Assembly (NCBI GenBank): GCA_903885415.1
Contig: CAISIP010000428.1
Location: forward strand, 1-16,010
Reading direction: 5' to 3'
DNA from: an uncultured beta proteobacterium
Lineage (GTDB): Bacteria; Pseudomonadota; Gammaproteobacteria; Burkholderiales; Burkholderiaceae_C
Length of the DNA: 16,010 nt
The translations under genes were made by a program, and so were the position numbers. The notes under the pieces were generated by a model. That model ran no database searches. It was given only the letters and a program-made list of their open reading frames with translations, and was not told the DNA's origin. Shown here piece by piece: positions 6,775 to 15,173 of this stretch; position 1 is the first letter of the stretch; every line of letters begins with the position of its first letter.

Positions 6775-7869
6775 TCAAGCAGCCCGGATGCGATGCAACA
6801 TCGCGTCTCGATAGACACGGCCGAGATGCAGACGAACGCGCGGCCATGCGTAGCGCTGTACCTCTGCAAAGGCGGCGTCCGCCAGTTGTTGCCAAAGGCC
6901 GGGCTCGCGCAGTACCCGCAGCGCCGCAGTCGCCATCGCCGCATCGTCGCCAGCCGCCACCAGAAGCCCGGTCTCACCATCGCGCACCAGAAACGGGACG
7001 CCGCCGACACGGGTGCTCACCAACGGCACGCCGCTGGCCATCGACTCCAACAAGGAATTGGGCATGTTGTCGGCGAGGCTCGGGTTGAGGATAAGGTCGG
7101 CGTTTCGGTACAACGCCGCCATCGCATCGCGGTCAACGGCACCGGTGAAGCAAACGGCGTCTTCGATGTTCAAGCTCCGGGCAAGCTCGCGCAACATGCG
7201 CGCTTGCGGACCGCTGCCGGCGATCGTCAGCCTGGCCTGCGGCATGTGGGCGCGTACCTGCTCAAAAGCCCGCAATGCGGTGGCGTTGTCATAGAGCGCC
7301 TCCAGGTGACGCGCCACCAGCAAGTTCGCGCTGGCGCCTTGCCTGGGCGTGCGACGTTGAAAGCGACCGAGATCGACGACGTTGGGAACGACTTGTGCCG
7401 GCATGCCGCAGGCTGCGAAGACCGCACATAGAAAGCCGGATGGGACTATCAAAATGGACGAAAGGCGCATTGAGCATTGGACGGTCCACCGGCTGTGGCG
7501 AAGGAAATCTGCTGCACCACCACCACGGTAATTCACCACCACCGGCACCTTGCGAAGCCGCGCCACCACAATCGCCGGGGCCGCAAATAGATGCCAAGAC
7601 CAGCCAGAGTTCGCCATCAAATGAAACAGGTCGCAGTTGCGCGCCACTCTCCAGAGCGTGACAACGAAGACGGCCAGCCTGCACAGGGCCCGAACGCCGC
7701 GCAAGCGACCCAGCCACGCGGGGCGGTAGGCGGAATTCGTCGCCACCAGGGTCACATGGGCCTGTTCGGCGGCGAGCAGTTCGCCGAGCTGCCGTGTCTG
7801 GCCCGCCATGCCACCGGCGGGCGGCGCAACCGGGCCGATCAGGCCAATCCGCAATCCCTGGAATGCCAT
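6775..7869 (-). CDS. Glycosyltransferase, GT4 family
   Basis: A protein of 364 residues with the two Rossmann-like domains of GT-B glycosyltransferases. The N-terminal domain opens with LRIGLIGPVAPPAGGMAGQT (6-25), including the glycine-rich acceptor-side loop. The C-terminal domain carries NLLVARHLE (182-190), LTIAGSGP (214-221), and the donor-binding region SLADNMPNSLLESMASG (264-280). In that region the second Glu of the GT4 EX7E motif is E275, while the first is replaced by D267. The enzyme probably transfers a sugar from a nucleotide donor to a lipid-linked EPS intermediate at the inner face of the cytoplasmic membrane. I chose the ATG at 7869-7867 because it overlaps the stop of the amidotransferase gene (TGATG at 7867-7871) and fits the family's N-terminus. 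The frame stays open 32 codons upstream, but those lie inside the amidotransferase gene. It is not one of the Stp1/Stp2 hallmark types. Confidence 0.92.
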   Translation of the reverse strand: MAFQGLRIGLIGPVAPPAGGMAGQTRQLGELLAAEQAHVTLVATNSAYRPAWLGRLRGVRALCRLAVFVVTLWRVARNCDLFHLMANSGWSWHLFAAPAIVVARLRKVPVVVNYRGGGAADFLRHSRWTVQCSMRLSSILIVPSGFLCAVFAACGMPAQVVPNVVDLGRFQRRTPRQGASANLLVARHLEALYDNATALRAFEQVRAHMPQARLTIAGSGPQARMLRELARSLNIEDAVCFTGAVDRDAMAALYRNADLILNPSLADNMPNSLLESMASGVPLVSTRVGGVPFLVRDGETGLLVAAGDDAAMATAALRVLREPGLWQQLADAAFAEVQRYAWPRVRLHLGRVYRDAMLHRIRAA

Positions 7870-9809
7870 CAGCAGGTCACTCCGCGCAGCGGGGTCGGGG
7901 GGTCCGTATCGGCCGTACCGTCGACCACGCAACGCAAGAAGGCCTCGAACATCAGCAGCGTCCAAAGAGGCGCGCTGTAGTCCCGCGCGCCCGACTGGTG
8001 TGTGTCGACCAAACGCCGCAGGTAGCCGGGGTCAAACCAACCCGATGCCAGCAATCGATCGCCCAGAACGGCGTCGCGGACCCGCTGGCGAAGCGGACCG
8101 CGGAACCAGCGTGCCAGCGGCACCGCGAAGCCCATCTTCGGACGGTACAACACATCCCTGGGCAGATGCGGCTCCATCGCCTTCTTGAACAGGTGCTTGC
8201 CCTCCTGGCCGCGGACCTTGCTGCTGGAAGGCAGCGTCGCGAGCCACTCGACCAGCTCATGGTCCATCAGCGGTTCACGCACCTCGAGCGAATGTGCCAT
8301 GCTGGCGCGGTCGACCTTGGTGTTGATGTCGCCTACAAGATAGGTCTTGATGTCGAGGTACTGGATCAGCGCCAAGGGGTCCTGCGTGCCGGCGCTGGCG
8401 GCGTGGCGGTCAAACACCTGTTGGGCAGAGTATCCCGAGAGTTCGGACTGCATACGTTGGCTGAAAAGCGCCTGGCGCATCGGGCCGCGGAGAATGGACA
8501 CGCTGTGAAAATAGGCTTCGACCGGGCTTCGCGCCATGCCCTCGAAGCTTGTCTTGGCGCGCAGCACACGCGGCGCCCAGTCCGCCTTCGGATAAAGGCG
8601 CCCCAGCAGTCCGAACAAGGGTTGTCGCACCGCGCGTGGCAGCATCGATCGCATCCGGTCTTCCATCAGGTGCAGCCGGTAGCGCCGGTAGCCGCCAAAG
8701 GATTCGTCGCCACCGTCACCCGACAGCGCGACCGTCACATGCTTGCGGGCGAGCTGGCAGACCCGGTAGGTGGGAATGGCGGAGCTGTCCGCAAAGGGCT
8801 CGTCGTACAGGCGTGCCAAGGTATCGATCAGGTCGAAGTCATCGCTGTGCACCGACTCCAAGCGGTGCCGCGTGCGATAGCGATCAGCAACCGATTGCGC
8901 AAATGCGGACTCGTCAAACGCCGGGTCGTCAAAACCGATGGAGCAGGTGTTGACCGGCCCGTCCGACAAATCCGCCATCAGTGCGACCACTGCGCTGCTG
9001 TCGACGCCACCGGACAGGAAGGCACCCAACGGCACCTCGGCGACCATGCGCAGGCGCACCGACTCTCGAAGGCGGTGCACCAGTTCCAGCTGCGCATCGG
9101 CCTGCGATATCGGGTTGTCGAGCGTGAAGCGCAGGTCCCAGTAAGGCACCGGCTGCGGCGCAGGCTGGCCACGGCGCAGACACAGGCTATGACCGGGCGA
9201 GAGCTTGTGCGCCTGCTTGAATATGCTGCGCGGCTCTGCGACATAGCCCAGCGCGAAATATTCCTCCAGCGCGAGGGGATCGACGACGCGTCGCATGCCG
9301 CCGTGGGCCAGGAGCGACTTCAGCTCGGAGCCAAAGAGCAGGGTTCCGCCGTCGAGGAAGGCGTAGTACAGCGGCTTCACGCCAAGCCGGTCGCGTGCCA
9401 TGAAAAGCGATTGCCGGTTACGGTCCCACAGGGCAAATGCGAACATGCCTCGAAAGCGCTTGACGCAGTCGACGCCCCACGACTCCCACGCGTGGACGAT
9501 GACTTCCGTGTCACTGCGGGTGCGAAACACATGCCCGAGCGCCTGCAACTCGGGCATCAGCTGCCGGTAGTTGTAAATCTCGCCGTTGAAGACGACGACC
9601 ACCGATCCGTCCTCGTTGAAAAGAGGTTGCTGGCCACTGGCGATGTCGATGATCGACAGCCGGCGGTGGCCCAGACCCAGTCCCGGCTCGATATGCAAGC
9701 TGCCCTCGTCAGGACCGCGGTGCAGCTGCGCGTCATTCATGCGCTGGAGAGCCGCGCGGTTGACCTCGGACAGGCCGCGGGCATCAAAGATTCCGGCAAT
9801 TCCGCACAT
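7869..9809 (-). CDS. Exosortase A system-associated amidotransferase (asparagine synthase family)
   Basis: A complete class-II amidotransferase of 646 residues, matching the XrtA-associated amidotransferase 1 type (TIGR03108). It begins MCGIAGIFDARG with nucleophile Cys2, followed by LHRGPDE at 29-35, GLGHRRLSIIDIASGQQPLF at 45-64 and VFNGEIYNY at 73-81, all glutaminase features. The synthetase half has the PP-loop SGGVDSS at 266-272 and later LSGDGGDESFGGYRRYR. It should hydrolyse glutamine and pass ammonia to an ATP-activated carboxylate. In EPS loci such enzymes are thought to amidate sugar carboxylates. The partner dehydrogenase two genes upstream would supply a uronic acid (inference). 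The start is fixed by the Met-Cys N-terminus, which must be exposed for activity. It lies 5 nt after the Stp2 stop, and no strong ribosome binding site is visible. This copy is clearly distinct from the cysteine-less homologue at 350-2059. Confidence 0.94.
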   Translation of the reverse strand: MCGIAGIFDARGLSEVNRAALQRMNDAQLHRGPDEGSLHIEPGLGLGHRRLSIIDIASGQQPLFNEDGSVVVVFNGEIYNYRQLMPELQALGHVFRTRSDTEVIVHAWESWGVDCVKRFRGMFAFALWDRNRQSLFMARDRLGVKPLYYAFLDGGTLLFGSELKSLLAHGGMRRVVDPLALEEYFALGYVAEPRSIFKQAHKLSPGHSLCLRRGQPAPQPVPYWDLRFTLDNPISQADAQLELVHRLRESVRLRMVAEVPLGAFLSGGVDSSAVVALMADLSDGPVNTCSIGFDDPAFDESAFAQSVADRYRTRHRLESVHSDDFDLIDTLARLYDEPFADSSAIPTYRVCQLARKHVTVALSGDGGDESFGGYRRYRLHLMEDRMRSMLPRAVRQPLFGLLGRLYPKADWAPRVLRAKTSFEGMARSPVEAYFHSVSILRGPMRQALFSQRMQSELSGYSAQQVFDRHAASAGTQDPLALIQYLDIKTYLVGDINTKVDRASMAHSLEVREPLMDHELVEWLATLPSSSKVRGQEGKHLFKKAMEPHLPRDVLYRPKMGFAVPLARWFRGPLRQRVRDAVLGDRLLASGWFDPGYLRRLVDTHQSGARDYSAPLWTLLMFEAFLRCVVDGTADTDPPTPLRGVTC

Positions 9810-9814
9810 GGGAT

Positions 9815-11023
9815 CTACCGCGCAAATTGTCCGCCGCGCGCGCGCAGCAGTTGCCGGTCATAGACCGACTGATAGGTCGCCACCATCGACTGCAGACTGA
9901 AACTGCAACAGACCCGCTCGCGCCCCAGGTATCCCATGCTGCGCGATCGCCTTGGGTTGCTCGCCATTTCTACCAATCGCAGTGCCAGCCCCGGCGGGTC
10001 GGCTGCGGGAACGATCTCGCCGGTCTGACCCCGCAGCACCAGTTCCGCATTGCCCCCAACCGCCGTCGCAATCACTGGCAGCGCGCTTGCCATCGCTTCC
10101 AGAATGGTGTTGGAAATGCCCTCGGCCAGCGACGGCAGGGCAAAGGCGTGCAGGCCGCGCATGATGTCGGAAATATCCTGGCGCTCGCCCGGCAGCCACG
10201 CCAGCGAAGCAGCGCCGGCGCCTTCCAGATAAGCCTGCACCGGCGCACGCAAGGGTCCGTCACCGACCATCACCAAGCGCATGCGCGGGCGCAGCGCCGG
10301 CGCCATAGCGAGCGCCAGCACGAAGGCCTGCGCGAGTGAAAGAGGGTCCTTGACCGGCTGCATCCGCCCCACCCCACCCACGATCCAATGTGTGAGCGGG
10401 TCAAATGGGCATCCGGCAATCGCCCGAGGCCCACCCACCGCCGGCCGAAACACCGCGGTGTCGACCCCATTGCACGCATGCGTGATGGCGTCGGCCTGCA
10501 CCCGCACGTCGTGCGCCAGGTAGCTCGCCAAGTCGCGGGAGAGCGCCAGATAGTGATGAACAAACGGACGGTACAGGCGCCGAACCCGCTGATAGCTGCG
10601 GTTGCTGCCGTCGAGGTCGCCCATGTCGCGCCCGTGTTCACCATGGATCCGAACCGGCACCCCAGCGGCCCAGGCCGGCAGCTGCGCCTCTAGCGCCGCC
10701 AGGTTGCGGCTGTGGACTATCTGTGGGCGCAGCCGGCGAAACAGCCGGTACAACTTGGCGAACTGCCAAATGCCGTGGCCCGGCGGCTTGCGCAACGCGA
10801 TGCATTCGACATCGGTACGCGCGATACGAAGGCGGAAATCGCTCACTTCGGTCAGCGCGACGACCTTGTGGCGGTAGCGCTCCGCCGGCATATGGTTGAG
10901 CAAATTGACGACGCCATTTTCCAGGCCGCCGGTGTCAAAGCGATACACCACATGCACCACCAAGGGCCGCCCGTCGACTGCGGTGGACGTGGGCGTTCGG
11001 CGGGCGTCGCTGCGCGGCGTCAC
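9815..11023 (-). CDS. Sugar transferase Stp2, PEP-CTERM/EpsH1 system associated
   Basis: A GT4-type glycosyltransferase of 402 residues. The opening PLVVHVVYRFDTGGLENGVV (20-39) is diagnostic of the Stp2 family (TIGR03088), as is the following RYRHKVVALTEVSDF. Further motifs are LRPQIVHSRN, GGVGRMQPVKDP, LVMVGDGP and the GT4 donor-site region ALPSLAEGISNTILEAMAS, with the EX7E glutamates at 301 and 309. It probably adds a sugar to the growing lipid-linked EPS unit in the cytoplasm. The start is uncertain between two GTG codons. The one at 11023-11021 overlaps the stop of the dehydrogenase gene as GTGA and follows GGAG closely. The one at 11032-11030 adds three residues. Conserved sequence begins only at about residue 19, so both are compatible with the family. 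Confidence 0.92.
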   Translation of the reverse strand: MTPRSDARRTPTSTAVDGRPLVVHVVYRFDTGGLENGVVNLLNHMPAERYRHKVVALTEVSDFRLRIARTDVECIALRKPPGHGIWQFAKLYRLFRRLRPQIVHSRNLAALEAQLPAWAAGVPVRIHGEHGRDMGDLDGSNRSYQRVRRLYRPFVHHYLALSRDLASYLAHDVRVQADAITHACNGVDTAVFRPAVGGPRAIAGCPFDPLTHWIVGGVGRMQPVKDPLSLAQAFVLALAMAPALRPRMRLVMVGDGPLRAPVQAYLEGAGAASLAWLPGERQDISDIMRGLHAFALPSLAEGISNTILEAMASALPVIATAVGGNAELVLRGQTGEIVPAADPPGLALRLVEMASNPRRSRSMGYLGRERVCCSFSLQSMVATYQSVYDRQLLRARGGQFAR

Positions 11024-12300
11024 AGTCTCCACAGCGTATAGCCCGCGCCGGTGATCGCGTCTGCGTCGAATGTGCTCTTGACGTCGATGAAGGCGCCGCC
11101 GCGCACCAACTTGCGGCCCATGTCCTCGACCGAGAGCTTCGAGAATTCATCGTGCGCAACCGCGGCGACGATCGCGTCGGCCCGGGGCAGCGCCTCCCAC
11201 GCCAGCAGCTCGATACCGTACTCCGACAGCGCCTCTGCAGGCAGCGCCCGTGGATCGGTCACAAATACTTGTACGCCGTAGCTGCGCAGTTCGTTCAAGA
11301 TGTCCACCACCTTGGAGTTGCGCAAGTCGCCGCAGTTTTCCTTGAAGGTCAAGCCCAGGACGTTGACCTTCGCGCCTTTGACGTAACTGCCTGCGGCAAT
11401 CATCTGTTTGACGGTTTGCTCGGCGATGAACTTGCCCATGCCGTCGTTGATGCGCCGCCCGGCGAGGATCACCTGCGGGTTGTAGCCCATCATCTCGGCT
11501 TTATGTGTCAGGTAATAAGGGTCGACACCGATGCAGTGCCCGCCCACCAGACCGGGTCTGAAGTTCAGGAAATTCCATTTGGTCCCGGCCGCTGCAAGAA
11601 CTTCGGTGGTGTCAATGTCCAGCTTGTCGAAGATGATCGACAGTTCGTTCATCAGCGCGATGTTCAGATCGCGCTGGGTGTTCTCAATCACCTTGGCGGC
11701 TTCGGCGGCCTTGATGCTCGACGCCCGGTGCACGCCGGGAACGATGATGCGCTCGTAGAGTTGGGCCACCCGCGCCAGGGTTTCCGGCGTATCGCCCGAT
11801 ACGATCTTCACGATCTTGGTCAAGGTGTGCTCTTTATCGCCGGGGTTGATCCGCTCTGGCGAATAGCCCACAAAGAAGTCCCGCTTCCACACCAGGCCCG
11901 ACTCTCGCTCAAGCACCGGGATACACACTTCCTCGGTAGCACCCGGGTAGACGGTGGACTCGAAGACAACGACGGCGCCCTTCTTCATATTGCGTCCGGC
12001 ACTGGTACTCGCGCCAATCAGGGGCCGAAAGTCCGGTATGTGGGCGTCATCGACTGGCGTCGGAACGGCCACGACGATCATGTCGGCTTGGGCAAGTTCC
12101 GCAGGGTCCGCCGTATACACGGCATGCGTGGCCGCCTGCATGTCTTCGTCCGATAGTTCACGTGCGGGATCGACCCCGCGCTGGCAAGACGCCACCTTGG
12201 CGACCGAGATATCAAAGCCGATGGTGCGTCCTTGCTTTCCGAATTCGACCACCAGCGGAAGCCCGACATAGCCAAGACCAATCACCGCAACAACGCTCAT
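11020..12300 (-). CDS. tviB: UDP-N-acetylhexosamine 6-dehydrogenase (TviB/WbpO type)
   Basis: A nucleotide-sugar dehydrogenase of 426 residues. It performs a two-step NAD-dependent oxidation of the C6 hydroxyl to a carboxylate. Motifs: NAD-binding GLGYVGLP at 8-15, VAVPTPVD at 77-84, ESTVYPGATEE at 114-124, conserved Lys203 in AAKVIENTQRDLNIA, and the catalytic cysteine C256 in GGHCIGVDPYYLTHKAE (253-269). ESTVYPGATEE and GVDPYYLTHKAE resemble the UDP-GlcNAc/GalNAc dehydrogenases TviB and WbpO more than UDP-glucose dehydrogenase. The likely product is therefore UDP-GlcNAcA or UDP-GalNAcA; exact substrate choice cannot be read from sequence alone. The start ATG follows an AGGAATGGGA purine-rich ribosome binding region. 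It lies 46 nt after the XrtA-EpsI gene, across a hairpin. The stop overlaps the Stp2 start. The symbol is given by family resemblance. Confidence 0.9.
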   Translation of the reverse strand: MSVVAVIGLGYVGLPLVVEFGKQGRTIGFDISVAKVASCQRGVDPARELSDEDMQAATHAVYTADPAELAQADMIVVAVPTPVDDAHIPDFRPLIGASTSAGRNMKKGAVVVFESTVYPGATEEVCIPVLERESGLVWKRDFFVGYSPERINPGDKEHTLTKIVKIVSGDTPETLARVAQLYERIIVPGVHRASSIKAAEAAKVIENTQRDLNIALMNELSIIFDKLDIDTTEVLAAAGTKWNFLNFRPGLVGGHCIGVDPYYLTHKAEMMGYNPQVILAGRRINDGMGKFIAEQTVKQMIAAGSYVKGAKVNVLGLTFKENCGDLRNSKVVDILNELRSYGVQVFVTDPRALPAEALSEYGIELLAWEALPRADAIVAAVAHDEFSKLSVEDMGRKLVRGGAFIDVKSTFDADAITGAGYTLWRL

Positions 12301-12328
12301 AAAACCATTCCCATTCCTATTTTTCCGA

Positions 12329-12344
12329 AGGCGACCGATCGCCT
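12329..12344 (-). other. Short perfect hairpin in the xrtA-tviB spacer
   Basis: On the minus strand this reads AGGCGA-TCGG-TCGCCT, a perfect 6-bp stem with a 4-nt loop. It lies right after the stop of the XrtA-EpsI gene and about 28 nt before the dehydrogenase start. No T-run follows on the minus strand (TCGGAAAAAT instead), so it is not a standard terminator. It could mark an mRNA processing or stability site, or be chance. Confidence 0.35.
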
Positions 12345-12346
12345 CC

Positions 12347-13915
12347 TTATGGACGCACCATCGCTGCGCTCAGGAGCGCGTCGAGTTCGGTGTAGCTATC
12401 CCGTACAAAGGCTTCCAGCGCAGCGGCAGCACCACCCTCCTGGTCCTTCTCTGCGTAGAAAACCAGCACCGCGCTGTCATCGCGGCGACCCGTCAGGCGC
12501 GACCACACACTGTAGGCTTTGGCCAGGTAATCGCTGCTGGTCAAAGTGCCGCTTATCCAGTAAATCTGCCAGGCCATCAGGCGACCGGACTGCTGCAGTC
12601 CCGACTGCGAAGGATGGCCCAGCTCGGTGCTGCGCGTCGACAGCTTGTTGCTGCCAAACAGGACATCTGAAGAGCCGCTGTGGGCGGTGGACCAGTTCGT
12701 GTCCGACGCGGCGACCAGCCGGTTATCGGAGCTCACCAGCTTGCGCTTGTAATCCTGATTGCGGTAGTAGCCCAGGTACAGGCCCACAGACCGGCCCGAG
12801 CGGCTATAGACGCGGTGGACTTCGGCGGAAGGGTTCTGGAAGGCGGGCTTGAAGTCCATCGGACTGGCGGCGTCTGCAAGCCAGTCGGAGCCCAGGCGCT
12901 GCGGCGTCGCCAGCATCATGGGGCCGGTGGGCACGTCGGGCACGACCAGCCAGCCCAATAGCGCTGGCAGTGCCACGACAAACCCCAGCCCGGCCGTCGC
13001 CAGCCAAAGCCGGGTAGCGGAATGGCTTGTGCGTGGCCGCGCCAAGCCCAATGCACCGGCTGCGGCAGGAGAATCCGGCTCCGCCCAGTGCGCCCCAATG
13101 GCGAACATCAGTGTGATGACGACACCAAAAAACAGCCATCCGTAAATGAGGTGGTCGACTCCCGCTGCCAACCGGTTGCCCGACAGATGGCCGATGATCA
13201 CGATCAGGTAGGCACGGATCCAGTTGGCCGCCACCGGCACGAACAATGAGACGAGCATAAAAAGTACGCGTCGCCGGCTGGACTGGTAATTGAGGTACGC
13301 GAACAGCGTTCCGACGGTCAACGAGGCGATCAGGTAGCGTATCCCGCTGCAGGCGTCGACGACCGACCAGTTGCCCGAGGGAATGACGAATTGCAGCCCC
13401 TCGCGGTACACCGGTATTCCGCTGATGCGCAGCGCCGCAACGGTGAAGTCGGCGGTCCACTGCATGAGCTGCGGCAGCAAAAACTCGCCGATGGGCACCG
13501 CAAAAAACAGGAAGCCCAAGGGAAAAGCAATGGCACGCGCGACCTGCAGCCCGAGCAGCGCCGGCACCGTCAACACCAGCAGCGCCGTCAGCGCCAGTTG
13601 TGTGACTGCGTTGACCGCCGCAAGCTCACCCAACCACCACAGCAAGGCCGCACCGGCCACGGCAAAGAGTACCGGGAACGCCGCCCGGGGAGCCATCTGC
13701 ACCAGTTGCGCTCGGCGTCGCCAGACCAGCCACAGCACGATGGGCGGAACCACAAATGCGTGGGCAAAGGTGTCAGAGCGCGCCCATATGGCGACCATCG
13801 CCAGCGCGGACTCCCGGTACAGGAGCAACACCCAGGCCAGCGCCAATACCAGGGCGAGGCTGGTGGCTCGCCAGGACCTTGCCAGTTCGTCAGGGGTCAG
13901 CGCCCTTAGGGGCAT
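12347..13915 (-). CDS. xrtA: Exosortase A fused to EpsI domain (XrtA-EpsI)
   Basis: A protein of 522 residues. Residues 1 to about 278 form the multi-pass exosortase A (EpsH) transpeptidase. Its catalytic Cys189 is in VVDACSGIRYL, Arg234 in VPVAANWIRAY and His255 in GVDHLIYGW; these are the three conserved active-site positions of the family. Exosortases recognise the C-terminal PEP-CTERM signal of exported proteins at the inner membrane and cleave or transfer them. After another hydrophobic segment (about 302-326), residues 327-522 form an EpsI-like periplasmic domain with VGLYLGYYRNQDYKRKLVSS and WQIYWISGTLTSSDYLAK. EpsI is often a separate protein in EPS loci, but the fused form is also known in XrtA proteins. 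The start ATG overlaps the Stp1 stop by 10 nt and follows GGGAG at 5-nt spacing. No PEP-CTERM substrate is visible in the window. Confidence 0.95.
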   Translation of the reverse strand: MPLRALTPDELARSWRATSLALVLALAWVLLLYRESALAMVAIWARSDTFAHAFVVPPIVLWLVWRRRAQLVQMAPRAAFPVLFAVAGAALLWWLGELAAVNAVTQLALTALLVLTVPALLGLQVARAIAFPLGFLFFAVPIGEFLLPQLMQWTADFTVAALRISGIPVYREGLQFVIPSGNWSVVDACSGIRYLIASLTVGTLFAYLNYQSSRRRVLFMLVSLFVPVAANWIRAYLIVIIGHLSGNRLAAGVDHLIYGWLFFGVVITLMFAIGAHWAEPDSPAAAGALGLARPRTSHSATRLWLATAGLGFVVALPALLGWLVVPDVPTGPMMLATPQRLGSDWLADAASPMDFKPAFQNPSAEVHRVYSRSGRSVGLYLGYYRNQDYKRKLVSSDNRLVAASDTNWSTAHSGSSDVLFGSNKLSTRSTELGHPSQSGLQQSGRLMAWQIYWISGTLTSSDYLAKAYSVWSRLTGRRDDSAVLVFYAEKDQEGGAAAALEAFVRDSYTELDALLSAAMVRP

Positions 13916-15165
13916 GGCAGCTCCCGAACGGTTCTTGGCTGCGGCGCCGACCCATCAATATGCGGGTCGATTCCCTGCAGCTGTGCAGCCCAGCTTCCAT
14001 TGGCCAGCACGCGGCGACGGGCAGCTTGTCCGATCGCCGCGGCTTGCAGCGGATCGCGCAACAAGGCGTCGATTTCCCGGGCAAAACCATGCGCGCCCGA
14101 CGCTGCAATCAGTTCCTGACCATCGCAAGCGCCGATCGCCTGTACGCAGGATTTCGTCGCCACCACAGGGCGCGCCATCGCCATCGCTTCGAGAATCTTG
14201 TTCTGAACCCCCCGTGCCACGCGCATCGGCGCCACCACCACGGCAGCATGCTGCAGCCAGGGCCGGATGTCGTCCACCCGGCCAGTCACCGTCACCTGCG
14301 CCGACGCCAGCGCCAGGACCGAAGCCGGCGGCCCTCCCCCTACGATGTAGAGGCACAGTCGGGGCCAAGCGCGGCACAGTCGCGGCAGGATGTCATGGAC
14401 AAACCAGGTCACGGCGTCGATATTGGGCCAGTAGTCCATGGCGCCGGTAAAAACAATCGGTATGCGGTCTGCCTGCATGGCCACGGGCCGAAAGGGCGAG
14501 GCCCGCGCGGGATCCGGAGAAAAATAGTCGGTGTCGACGCCGTTGCCCAGCGCATCCACCGAGGCTGCGGATTCGGGCGCCAGGCCGCGAAACAGCTCGG
14601 CCTCGCTCTCGGTTACAAAGAGCGATCGCCGCGCCCGCGTCGCGGCCAGCCGCTCCCAGTCCAGCAGGCGGGCGCCCTCGCGCCGGTACAGCCAGCCCAA
14701 AGGCCCGCGGCGCAGACCCCCGTACTGGGTCCACTTGGCGGAGTCGACGTCGACAAAATCGATCACCACCGGCGGCGCCACGCGCTGCGATGGTGCAAAA
14801 GCGTACTGCGCCATCGGCGACGAAAACACCACGATCACGTCGATAGCGTGGCCCTCGAGCGTGCGCGTCACCCAGTCCTTCAAGCCAGCGTCGCGGTAGT
14901 AGGCCAGGCTCAGCGCCTGGCCGCTCACCAGCCCCCTCAGGCTGCGCAGCCTGGCCAATGCGGGCCTCAGCTTTGCCAGATACAGATCGGCGCACATCGC
15001 CCTGACCGTCGGTTCGTGCATCGCGTCGCGCGGGTCATCGACAAAGCTGCCGAGAAACACCCGGTGGCGCTGGGCCAAATGCCGGAGCATGTGGTACGAG
15101 CGCAGCTTGTCGCCCTTGTTGGGAGGAAAGGGAATCCGGTGCACCAGGTACAGAATATTGGCCAC
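13906..15165 (-). CDS. Sugar transferase Stp1, PEP-CTERM/EpsH1 system associated
   Basis: A glycosyltransferase of about 419 residues, of the Stp1 family (TIGR03087). The opening NILYLVHRIPFPPNKGDKLR (3-22) is diagnostic, followed by LGSFVDDPRD, DFVDVDSAKW at 136-145, VTESEAELF at 184-192 and NGVDTDYFSPD at 208-218. The C-terminal domain shows VFTGAMDYWPNIDAV, LYIVGGGPP and the donor-site region APMRVARGVQNKILEAMAM. The first glutamate of the usual EX7E pair is replaced there, as I recall for this family. The likely role is adding a sugar during EPS repeat-unit assembly. I chose the GTG at 15165-15163 because conserved sequence starts directly after it. A TTG at 15177-15175 would add four residues and overlap the FemAB-like stop (TTGA). 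Both are plausible, and neither has a strong ribosome binding site. The stop overlaps the XrtA-EpsI start. Confidence 0.92.
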   Translation of the reverse strand: MANILYLVHRIPFPPNKGDKLRSYHMLRHLAQRHRVFLGSFVDDPRDAMHEPTVRAMCADLYLAKLRPALARLRSLRGLVSGQALSLAYYRDAGLKDWVTRTLEGHAIDVIVVFSSPMAQYAFAPSQRVAPPVVIDFVDVDSAKWTQYGGLRRGPLGWLYRREGARLLDWERLAATRARRSLFVTESEAELFRGLAPESAASVDALGNGVDTDYFSPDPARASPFRPVAMQADRIPIVFTGAMDYWPNIDAVTWFVHDILPRLCRAWPRLCLYIVGGGPPASVLALASAQVTVTGRVDDIRPWLQHAAVVVAPMRVARGVQNKILEAMAMARPVVATKSCVQAIGACDGQELIAASGAHGFAREIDALLRDPLQAAAIGQAARRRVLANGSWAAQLQGIDPHIDGSAPQPRTVRELPCP

Positions 15166-15173
15166 GGCAGGGC

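Noticed and set aside
6771..7010. N-terminal extension of the PaaK-like protein by 80 codons
   Set aside because: The region encodes the C-terminus of the glycosyltransferase in another frame, and the extension is Trp/Arg/Cys-rich without resemblance to the family.
7794..9863. Very long open frame (689 codons) on the plus strand, antisense to the amidotransferase gene
   Set aside because: The opposite strand encodes a clearly conserved AsnB-type protein over the same span. The antisense product is rich in Arg, His and Gln with no recognisable domain, as expected for a shadow frame in GC-rich DNA.
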